Assembly: GCA_036263035.1 (NCBI GenBank) | Contig: DATAHR010000093.1 | Span: 1 to 15,276 of the forward strand | Length of the DNA: 15,276 bases | Direction of reading: 5' to 3' | Origin: JAICYJ01 sp036263035 | Lineage (GTDB): Bacteria; Actinomycetota; Thermoleophilia; Gaiellales; JAICJC01 | In this document: in pieces, positions 6,683-12,632 of the stretch | Position numbering within the stretch: the stretch's first letter is position 1 | How the letters are laid out: every line of letters starts with the position of its first letter | The notes under the pieces: generated by a model | What the model was told of the DNA's origin: nothing | Seen by the model: only the letters and a program-made list of their open reading frames with translations | Database searches by the model: none | Program-made: the position numbers and the translations under genes

Positions 6683-6964
6683 ATGTGCAGAAACATCCGT
6701 CCACTTCACAACTACGACCCGCCGACGACCGAGCACGAGGTGCACGAGGCCGCGCTCCAGTACGTGCGCAAGGTGAGCGGCATGACGAAGCCGTCGCGTG
6801 CCAACGAGGAGGCCTTCGCCCGCGCCGTCGACGCCGTGGCCACGGCCACCTCTACCCTGCTCGCGGAGCTGGTCACCGCGGCCCCGCCGCGCGATAGGGC
6901 CGCCGAGATCGCACGCGCGCGAGAGCGCGCCGCGCGGCGGTTCGCCACCGAGGCAGCAGGCTAG
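6683..6964 (+). CDS. DUF2277 family protein
   Basis: A 93-residue protein starting MCRNIRPLHNYDPPTT, the hallmark of DUF2277. The next part (EHEVHEAALQYVRKVSGMTKPSRANEEAF, given here in pieces: EHEVHEAALQYVRKVSG, then KPSRANEEAF) matches the family, which has no established function. The C-terminal third is a charged, alanine- and arginine-rich helix. The single cysteine is C2. The ATG at 6683 is chosen because the family starts exactly there and TAGGAT lies seven bases upstream; the frame is open further left but that part overlaps the divergent peroxiredoxin. Its TAG stop shares the four bases CTAG with the stop of the convergent LLM gene. Divergence from the peroxiredoxin hints at a linked role, which is only inference. 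Confidence 0.88.
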   Translation: MCRNIRPLHNYDPPTTEHEVHEAALQYVRKVSGMTKPSRANEEAFARAVDAVATATSTLLAELVTAAPPRDRAAEIARARERAARRFATEAAG

Positions 6965-7830
6965 GCCCGCAGCACGTCACCGAGCTGCTCGACCGAGCGC
7001 TCGGTGATCGGGTCGGCGACGAGGATCGCCTCGTCGGCGCCTGCCTGCTCGAGGCCGTGGAGATGCTCCACGAGCGCCTCGGGCCCGATGGCGGGCGCGC
7101 CGGGGATCGGCGCGCGCTCGCCGCCGCCTGGGAGCGCGACCAGCACGCACGCGCTGCGCTCGATGTCGGCCGGGTCACGTCCGGCGCCGCGCGCGGCGTC
7201 CGAGATGCGGGCGTTCAGCTCGGCGAACCCCTCGGGGCTGTTGCCGTAGTCGTCGTACCAGGTGTTCCAGGCGTCGGCGTGCGGAAGCGCGATCCCAAGC
7301 ATGCGCGGCCCGTTCGAGCCGATCATGATCGGCACCCGCCGGTGCGGCGGCGGCAGCAGCACCACCCGCTCGGCGTCGTGGAACCGCCCACGCGCGTCGA
7401 CGCGCTCGCCCGCCAGCATGCCGCGGATGATCGCGAACGCCTCCTCGAAGCGTGACACCCGCCGGTCGTAGGGCAGCCCGAAGGCGGCGAACTCCTCGCG
7501 ATTCCAGCCGGCGCCGAGGCCGAGCACGAACCGGCCGCCGCTGACCTCGTCGATGGTCGCGGCCATCTTGGCGATCACGCCGGGAGGATGGAAGGCCGTG
7601 CACGCCACGAGCGGCCCAAGCGTGACGCGTTCGGTGACGGCGGCCAGCGCCGAGAGCATCGTCCACGCCTCCCATGGCCCGCGTTCCGCGCGGTCGTCTC
7701 CGCGGTAGAGCAGGTGGTCGCCGAGCCAGATGGAGTCGAATCCGGCGTCCTCCGCGGCCCGCGCCATGCGCAGGTACTCTGGCCAGCGCACATCGCGCTC
7801 GACCTCCGGCAGCTGGATCCCAACGCGCAC
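6961..7830 (-). CDS. LLM-class F420-dependent oxidoreductase
   Basis: A 289-residue luciferase-like TIM-barrel protein of the type that usually uses coenzyme F420 in actinobacteria. Motifs include VRVGIQLPEVE at the start, AAEDAGFDSIWLGDHLLYR (about 26-44), TLGPLVACTAFHPPGVIAKM and DEVSGGRFVLGLGAGWNREE in the middle, then PIMIGSNGPRMLGIALPHAD. The physiological substrate cannot be told. GTG at 7830-7828 is preferred because the barrel's first strand begins there and TAGAGT (7843-7838) lies seven bases upstream. A longer open frame reaches 8031 but runs through a palindromic intergenic repeat and into the divergent promoter. The stop overlaps that of DUF2277 tail to tail. Confidence 0.9.
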   Translation of the reverse strand: MRVGIQLPEVERDVRWPEYLRMARAAEDAGFDSIWLGDHLLYRGDDRAERGPWEAWTMLSALAAVTERVTLGPLVACTAFHPPGVIAKMAATIDEVSGGRFVLGLGAGWNREEFAAFGLPYDRRVSRFEEAFAIIRGMLAGERVDARGRFHDAERVVLLPPPHRRVPIMIGSNGPRMLGIALPHADAWNTWYDDYGNSPEGFAELNARISDAARGAGRDPADIERSACVLVALPGGGERAPIPGAPAIGPEALVEHLHGLEQAGADEAILVADPITERSVEQLGDVLRA

Positions 7831-7995
7831 GCGCGCCACTCTAGCTTCACGGGGGTGCGTGACGGCCACGAAACAAACGGTCACACCGGCGCAACAAACG
7901 CCGGCGTGACGGAAAAGTGCCCGGCACTTTTCCGTCACCGGGCATCGGTTGACGGCCCACCGGCACGCCGCGACCGGGCGTGAGATAGTCAGAGT
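7831..7995. promoter_or_regulatory. Divergent promoter region of the LLM and YbjN-like genes
   Basis: A 165-base non-coding gap. At the left edge TAGAGT (7843-7838, minus) precedes the LLM start by seven bases. At the right edge GATAGT (7984-7989, plus) precedes the YbjN-like GTG by six bases. The interior is filled with repeated GTGAC/GTCAC-bearing inverted repeats, listed separately. Because both neighbours point away, the hairpins are not terminators of either gene. Confidence 0.5.
7880..7938. repeat. Tandem overlapping hairpins including a 33-base near-perfect palindrome
   Basis: Hairpin B: GTGACGGAAAAGTGCC (7906-7921) and its exact reverse complement (7923-7938) form 16-base arms around a single central C. 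Hairpin A: GTCAC plus CCGGCG (7880-7891, one mismatch between) pairs with CGCCGG plus GTGAC (7899-7910) around the loop CAACAAA. The GTGAC at 7906-7910 belongs to both, so the hairpins exclude one another. Related GTGACGG/GTCAC pieces also lie at 7859-7865 and 7949-7955. This could be a dispersed palindromic repeat or an operator. Confidence 0.7.
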
Positions 7996-8472
7996 GTGAT
8001 CGACTTGGCCGCACTCGCCGAACGGATCCACGGCATCCTGGTACGGGCGAACATCGGCTTCACCCCGTCCCAGGACGGTCTCGAGTTCTTCGTGCCGATC
8101 CGGGACGGCACCGCCGCTGTGATGGTCCGGCCCGGCGAGTTCGGAGAGGAGCCGCTGGTCGTGTTCCAGTCGCCCGTCCTGCAGGGCGTCCCGTTCGAGG
8201 AGGCCGGCGCCCGCGCCCTGGCCGCCGTGAACCTGCGCAACTGCGGCCTCGTGATCGGCCGCCTGGCCTACTACGAGGCCGACGGCGTGATCGCCCTCGA
8301 GTACGCGATCCTGGCCAGCAATCTGCAGGCGCAGGAGCTGATCCGTGCGCTGCAGATCGTCGCCGCCTACGCGGACACGCTGGATGACGACCTGCTGCTG
8401 GAGCTGGGCGTCGGCCAGCGGGCACGCGACGTCTGGGGCACGCCGCAGCCCGGCGACGCCGGCGCGGCCTGA
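7996..8472 (+). CDS. YbjN-like / type III secretion chaperone-like protein
   Basis: A 158-residue soluble protein with the alternating helix-strand pattern of the YbjN family: an N-terminal helix (LAALAERIHGILVRANI), strands (GLEFFVPIRDGTAAVMVRP and PLVVFQSPVL), a helix (EEAGARALAAVNLRNC), strands (LVIGRLAYYEADGVIALEYA) and a final long helix. In actinobacteria such proteins are widespread and of unclear function; a chaperone-like or sensory role is suggested for the fold. I recognise the pattern, not a specific gene. It begins at GTG 7996 with GATAGT six bases before it and no ribosome site. The tail after about residue 145 is flexible. Its stop is one base from the stop of the convergent racemase-like gene. 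Confidence 0.6.
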   Translation: MIDLAALAERIHGILVRANIGFTPSQDGLEFFVPIRDGTAAVMVRPGEFGEEPLVVFQSPVLQGVPFEEAGARALAAVNLRNCGLVIGRLAYYEADGVIALEYAILASNLQAQELIRALQIVAAYADTLDDDLLLELGVGQRARDVWGTPQPGDAGAA

Positions 8473-8473
8473 G

Positions 8474-9220
8474 CTAGGCCCGCAACCCCGCCTGTGCCGC
8501 CGCCGGGTCGGAGCTGATCAGCTCGCGCCGGCCGGGCCGCCTGCGTGTGGTGGTCGCCCCCGCCCGCATCACCAGCCTCCGCACACGCTCCGCGGCGAGC
8601 GCGGCAGAGTCGACCACCGCGACGTCTCGTCCGGCGGCCCGTTTGACGTCTTCGGCAACCGCGCTCGCATGCGGACAGCCGAGCGCGATCGCGTCGATCC
8701 CGGCAGCAACAAGCCCGCTCACGTGCTCACCGAGCCCGGACGCGGGCCGCCGGCCTTCGACCGCCTCGCGGAGCCCCGGCACCGCAGCCCAGGTGACCAG
8801 CGACCCGCCGCGCTCCCGCTTGAGCGCACGTGCCAGCTGAGCGCCGCGAAGGCAGCCATCTCCGGTCAGAAGCGCCACCCGGCCCGAGCGGGAGCGGGCC
8901 GCCGCCTGTGGGAGGATGCCCTCCAGCGTGACCACCGGGAGCGGCGCCAGGCGGTCGCGCAGCCCCGGGAGCGCGTCCGCCGCCGCCTGCGGGCTGGCGA
9001 GCACCAGCACCTTGGGCGCGCGCTCCTCCACCAGCTGCTCGGCCAGGCGTGTGACCCGGTCGACGACAACCGCTGGCTTGCGCCGCGCGTACGGGGCGTA
9101 TGCATGGTCAGCGAGCAGGACGACGTCCTCCTTCGGCAGCCGGCGTGCGATGGCGTCGCAGACCACAAGGCCGCCGAAGCCTGAGGCGAGCACCGCGATC
9201 GGGGAGTCAGGCGCGTCCAC
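8474..9220 (-). CDS. Asp/Glu racemase superfamily protein with altered active site
   Basis: A 248-residue protein with the two-domain racemase fold. The start PIAVLASGFGGLVVCDAI aligns with the PIAVFDSGFGG opening of glutamate racemases, APYARR (42-47) with their PYG segment, VLVLASPQAAADALP (71-85) with the ACNT segment and IALGCPHASAV (178-188) with GCTH. Compared with MurI/RacE, the first catalytic Cys is Ser76, the neighbouring Asn-Thr are Pro-Gln, the Asp of FDSG is Ala12, and only Cys182 and His184 of the second site remain. Two-base racemisation is therefore doubtful; a one-cysteine reaction, as in arylmalonate decarboxylase, or a non-catalytic role are alternatives. GTG at 9220 follows the stop of the GcvT-like gene by 12 bases, so the two probably form an operon. 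Confidence 0.8.
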   Translation of the reverse strand: MDAPDSPIAVLASGFGGLVVCDAIARRLPKEDVVLLADHAYAPYARRKPAVVVDRVTRLAEQLVEERAPKVLVLASPQAAADALPGLRDRLAPLPVVTLEGILPQAAARSRSGRVALLTGDGCLRGAQLARALKRERGGSLVTWAAVPGLREAVEGRRPASGLGEHVSGLVAAGIDAIALGCPHASAVAEDVKRAAGRDVAVVDSAALAAERVRRLVMRAGATTTRRRPGRRELISSDPAAAQAGLRA

Positions 9221-9232
9221 GCCGCACGCGCG

Positions 9233-11221
9233 CTACGCCCTGGGCCGCGTCTTCTCGGGGTCGTAGATTGGGTACTGGTCGACGACGGCCGGCACGAGCC
9301 TGCCGTCCGGAAGCGTCACCTGCACCTGCGTCCCCGGCGCCGTGAGATCCGTCTCGATCATGGCCATGGCGATCAGCTTGTCGACCGTCGGCGAGCGGCC
9401 CGCGCTGGGGGACGTCAGCTTCCCGACCTGGCGCCCATTCTGCAGCACCGGGGTGTTGTAGTCGGGCGCGTCCTCGCCGGCGATGACGAGCGTGGTCATC
9501 CGGTGCGTGATTCCCGCGTCGAGCTCGGCCTGGAGCGCCGCCTTGCCGTGGAAGTCAGCGCCGTCGAGCTTGATCATGCGGTCGAGGTTCATGTGGAACG
9601 GCGACGTCACGCCCGGGAAGTAGTCGAAGCCGATGAAGATCAGCCCGGACTCGATGCGCAGGCTCTCGACGGCGGCCAGGCCGTAGGGGCGGATGCCCAT
9701 CGACGCGCCCTGGTCGAGCAGCCCCTGCCAGACCCGATCCGCGTCCTCGGGCGAGCAGTAGATCTCGTATCCGAGCTCGCCGCTGTAGCCTGTTCGGGCA
9801 ACATGGCACGGCACGCCGCAGACGTTCACCGGCTGCGTGAAGAACCGGAAGTAGCGGAGCCCCTCGATGTCCGCATCTGAGACCGCGGACAGGAGCTCAC
9901 GGGACCGCGGGCCCTGCAGCTGGAGGTGGGGCATCTCGAACGTCCGGTCGGTGATCTCGATGCCGAAGTCCCTCGTGATCCGCCGGAAGTGGTCGCCGTC
10001 GGTGTCGAGCGCCGTGACGACCATGACCCGCTCGTCGTCCTCGCCGCGGAAGACGACGCCGTCGCCCAGCATCCTGCCGTTCTCGTCCACGAACGGCGCG
10101 TACCGGGCCTGGCCGACCTGCAGCCCCGCCATGTCGCCCGTGAAGCAGTAGTCCGCAGCCTCGAGCGCCCGCTTCCCGCTGAAGAACCACTTGCGCAGCG
10201 GCGACTCGTCCCAGATGCCGACCGCCTCGCGCACGGTGTGGTGCTCCGCTATCGGGTCGCCGAAGTCCGAGATCCAGTCCCAGCCCTCCCACTCCGCGAA
10301 GGTGCCGCCCATGCGGCGCTGGATGGAGTCGAACGCGGTTCGCAGCAGACCGTCCGGGAAGACGCCGGACGGCGCCGGCACCTCCACCTGGAGCCCGACG
10401 GCAGCTGCGGTGTCAAAAGGGGCCGACTCCCCCTCTTGCACCGGCATCGGCACCTCGACCGGCATGATCGTCGTCGGCGTTGCCCGCCTGGTCAACTCCT
10501 GGTGGCCGGGAGGCAGCACCTGGGTGACGCCGAGCAGCGCCCGGGCGGCCGCGGGGTTCGGCAGCGTGCGGTAGCTCTCGACCGGCACCTTCTCCTCGCG
10601 GTCGATGTTGCGGCGCAGCCGGCGGAGGCGCGCCTGGTAGCCCGCATCGAGGCCCGGCGTCGAGAAGATCGCCTGCTCGACGTAGCTCTCCACGATCTTG
10701 TTGCCCAACAGGGAGACATCGGCGTCGCGGGCCACGCCCGTCCGCGGCGAGTACGTGACGACGCTCTTGACGTGCGCCAGGTAGGCGTTCCAGGTCGAGA
10801 GCACGACCTCGCCGCGGCACCGCGCGCCCGACTCGGGGATCGCCAGCAGGTTGACCTTGCGGTCGTTGATGGCCTCGAGCAGCGCCTCGGTGGTCGGGTT
10901 CAGGATCGTGACCCACTTGTGCAGCGGCCAGATGTCGAGCTGGTTGAAGTCGCCGGCCTCACAGCCGACGCCGAACAGGTAGGTGTCGCAGTAGCGGAAG
11001 AAGTTCCCGGTGCCCAGGGTCTTCCGCATGTGGTCGTAGAAGAGCGTGATGGTGGCGCAGATCAGATTCGAGCAGCCGACCGGGTCCATCGGCTGGGCAA
11101 CGACCACTCCCAGCCGGTCGCCGGGCTGGTAGCCGCCGGGCCAGAGGTCGTGGAGCGGCTGTGACTGGCCGTCCCGCTCGACCGAGAAGTCGCTGACGTC
11201 GAGAGCGTAGGAAGAATGCAT
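9233..11221 (-). CDS. GcvT-like (aminomethyltransferase/demethylase) protein with a long unknown N-terminal domain
   Basis: A 662-residue protein. Residues about 300-655 are a GcvT-type folate enzyme: VGIWDESPLRKWFFSG, the ADYCFTGDMAGLQVGQARYAPF barrel part (given in two blocks here: ADYCFTGDM, VGQARYAPF), RTGYSGELGYEIYCSP (476-491, with the folate-binding Glu), then the C-terminal beta-barrel with KLTSPSAGRS. At the usual DD motif it has MLGDGVV (384-390), recalling THF-dependent demethylases such as LigM rather than glycine cleavage T-protein. No gcvH or gcvP is nearby. Residues 1-245 form another folded domain with C50, C55, C78 and C87, which I do not recognise. A proline-rich linker (about 246-290) joins them. 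The ATG at 11221 has TAGGAT seven bases upstream. It is followed by the racemase-like gene. Confidence 0.82.
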   Translation of the reverse strand: MHSSYALDVSDFSVERDGQSQPLHDLWPGGYQPGDRLGVVVAQPMDPVGCSNLICATITLFYDHMRKTLGTGNFFRYCDTYLFGVGCEAGDFNQLDIWPLHKWVTILNPTTEALLEAINDRKVNLLAIPESGARCRGEVVLSTWNAYLAHVKSVVTYSPRTGVARDADVSLLGNKIVESYVEQAIFSTPGLDAGYQARLRRLRRNIDREEKVPVESYRTLPNPAAARALLGVTQVLPPGHQELTRRATPTTIMPVEVPMPVQEGESAPFDTAAAVGLQVEVPAPSGVFPDGLLRTAFDSIQRRMGGTFAEWEGWDWISDFGDPIAEHHTVREAVGIWDESPLRKWFFSGKRALEAADYCFTGDMAGLQVGQARYAPFVDENGRMLGDGVVFRGEDDERVMVVTALDTDGDHFRRITRDFGIEITDRTFEMPHLQLQGPRSRELLSAVSDADIEGLRYFRFFTQPVNVCGVPCHVARTGYSGELGYEIYCSPEDADRVWQGLLDQGASMGIRPYGLAAVESLRIESGLIFIGFDYFPGVTSPFHMNLDRMIKLDGADFHGKAALQAELDAGITHRMTTLVIAGEDAPDYNTPVLQNGRQVGKLTSPSAGRSPTVDKLIAMAMIETDLTAPGTQVQVTLPDGRLVPAVVDQYPIYDPEKTRPRA

Positions 11222-11310
11222 GCGGCTGATCCTAACCGTCCGGTCAAGATCCGGAGCGGTCAGCCGCGCGAGAACGTGTCAGCCGAGGCGGACGCTAGCG
11301 TCCGCCGGCA
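11222..11310. promoter_or_regulatory. Divergent promoter region, GcvT-like gene and propeller gene
   Basis: An 89-base gap. On the minus strand TAGGAT (11234-11229) is seven bases before the GcvT-like ATG. On the plus strand TAGCGT (11296-11301) is nine bases before the propeller GTG and lies inside a perfect palindrome. A TTGACC (11247-11242, minus) is present but only seven bases from TAGGAT, too close to act as its -35. Confidence 0.4.
11287..11306. promoter_or_regulatory. Perfect 20-base palindrome, operator candidate
   Basis: GGCGGACGCTAGCGTCCGCC equals its own reverse complement over all 20 bases. It ends four bases before the GTG of the propeller gene and contains the -10 candidate TAGCGT. 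The symmetry and position suit a dimeric regulator blocking transcription, although a hairpin role is possible if transcription starts further upstream. Confidence 0.5.
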
Positions 11311-12564
11311 GTGACGGATCCCCGCGAACCGCACGCCGCCGGCGTGCCCGAACAGCAGGGCTCCGACGCCGTCACCGACGGCGTCGACGACCCGCGCTTC
11401 CCGCTGCTCGACGCCGAATGGCCGGAGTACGGGCTGCGCATCGATCCGGCGACCGGGATGGCTCCTCCGCCGGTCGAACCAGCACCTGGCCCCGCGGTGG
11501 TGCACGCGCCTGGACGCCGGCCGGTCGGCGACGAGCGCCGGAGCGTCGCACGACTGGTGACGGTGGGCGCGGTGATCCCCGCGCTGGTCGTCGCCGCGAT
11601 CGCCGGCCTGCTGATCTATCGCTCGACCGAAGGCAGCGGCACGGCCGCCCACCACGTGCGCGCGGTCAGCCGGCGCCCGCCCGTCTTCACCGTCTCAACC
11701 GCGGTCAGCACTCAGGCCCGCGCGGACGGCGGCCTCGCCGTCACCCCGGCCGGCAACGGTGGCCTCTGGTACCAGGCGTCCGGCCATGACCTCACCCGAC
11801 TGGCGGCGGCGGACGGGAACGTGAACTACCGGTTCCCGGCCCGGCAAGCGGCGATCGGGCTCGCGGTCGCCGGACAGTCGGTGCTGGCCGTCACCGAAAC
11901 GGCAGCCGGCAGCGTGCTGGTGTCGCGCGATCGCGGCTCCGGGAAGGTCACCTCGCGAGTCCCGCTGCCGGGATCGCCCGCGTGCGGCGCGTTCACGGCC
12001 GCATGCGACCCGGCCGTCGCGGACGGCGCAGCATGGATCGCCCTGGACGACGGCGTCGCACGTGTGGACGGCGGGCGCGCGACGCTGATCCCGGTTCCCG
12101 GCGCCCGGGCGATCGCATCCGGCGGCCGGCTGGTCTGGGCGCTGACGGACGACATGCTCTACCGGCTCGATCCGGCGACCGGCCGGATCGCCGGTCGAAG
12201 CTCGCTTCACGGCGCTGTTCCGTCCGGCCTCGCCGCCGGCGCCGGTGCCGTCTGGGTGGCGGCGACGCGAGACGGCAAGCCGGTCGTCCTTCGCTTCGAC
12301 GGACCGCCGGGCCGCCGTCCGCTGGCCATACCGATGCCCTCGGCGGTGCGGGCGATCGCCGCCAGCGACGGAGCCGTCTGGGTCGCGCTCGACGGGGGCG
12401 GCGTGCGGGAGCTCGACCCCTCGCGCAACCGCCTTGCCGGCACCACGATCGATCTGCCCGATCAGGACGCGCTGCTCTCCACCCGGCCGGGCCAGATCTG
12501 GGCCGTGCGGGTTGACGGGGGCACCGCCGCGTTGACGCGGATCGATCTCACCACCGCGCAGTAG
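11311..12564 (+). CDS. Membrane-anchored beta-propeller protein
   Basis: A 417-residue protein with no specific family recognised. Residues 1-80 are a proline- and acid-rich, probably cytoplasmic segment. Residues about 82-103 (TVGAVIPALVVAAIAGLLIY) form the single membrane helix, preceded by positive charges. The remaining 300 residues would be outside and hold about seven repeats of 40 residues with a W- or V-centred strand: GGLWYQAS, QSVLAVTE, GAAWIALDDG, GRLVWALTDD, GAVWVAATRDG, GAVWVALDGG and GQIWAVRVDG. Several are followed by a YRLDPATGRI-like strand. This is the pattern of a seven-bladed propeller of the Vgb/NHL type. C225 and C232 could form an extracellular disulfide. A binding or scaffold role is likely; no catalytic motif is seen. 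It starts at GTG just after the 20-base palindrome. Confidence 0.75.
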   Translation: MTDPREPHAAGVPEQQGSDAVTDGVDDPRFPLLDAEWPEYGLRIDPATGMAPPPVEPAPGPAVVHAPGRRPVGDERRSVARLVTVGAVIPALVVAAIAGLLIYRSTEGSGTAAHHVRAVSRRPPVFTVSTAVSTQARADGGLAVTPAGNGGLWYQASGHDLTRLAAADGNVNYRFPARQAAIGLAVAGQSVLAVTETAAGSVLVSRDRGSGKVTSRVPLPGSPACGAFTAACDPAVADGAAWIALDDGVARVDGGRATLIPVPGARAIASGGRLVWALTDDMLYRLDPATGRIAGRSSLHGAVPSGLAAGAGAVWVAATRDGKPVVLRFDGPPGRRPLAIPMPSAVRAIAASDGAVWVALDGGGVRELDPSRNRLAGTTIDLPDQDALLSTRPGQIWAVRVDGGTAALTRIDLTTAQ

Positions 12565-12593
12565 CCGGGCTTCCCCAAGTCCTCCCGCTCGCG

Positions 12594-12632
12594 TAGACTC
12601 TCCGGCCCAACGCCTCGACCGAAGGAGCACGC
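12594..12632 (+). promoter_or_regulatory. Promoter -10 and ribosome site of the molybdenum hydroxylase operon
   Basis: TAGACT (12594-12599) is a good -10. The hexamer 17 bases upstream (12571-12576, TTCCCC) is a poor -35. The leader contains AAGGAG (12622-12627), five bases before GTG at 12633, which is the strongest ribosome site in the window and fixes this start. Unlike its neighbours, this gene has a leader. Confidence 0.5.

Noticed and set aside
7588..7983. 131-residue plus-strand frame over the LLM gene and palindrome
   Set aside because: Antisense shadow of a well-supported gene, basic low-complexity translation, ends inside the repeat.
7831..8031. 67-residue N-terminal extension of the LLM oxidoreductase
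   Set aside because: It runs through the palindromic intergenic region and past the divergent GTG start; the barrel begins at 7830 with a -10 element just upstream.
8474..9220. Essential glutamate racemase MurI
   Set aside because: The first catalytic Cys and the FDSG Asp are missing, so it is not named murI.
9926..11164. 412-residue plus-strand frame
   Set aside because: Antisense to the GcvT-like gene, whose motifs are clear; the translation is a charged shadow.
11242..11247. TTGACC as a -35 for the GcvT-like gene
   Set aside because: It lies only seven bases from the TAGGAT element; a usable -35 needs about 17.
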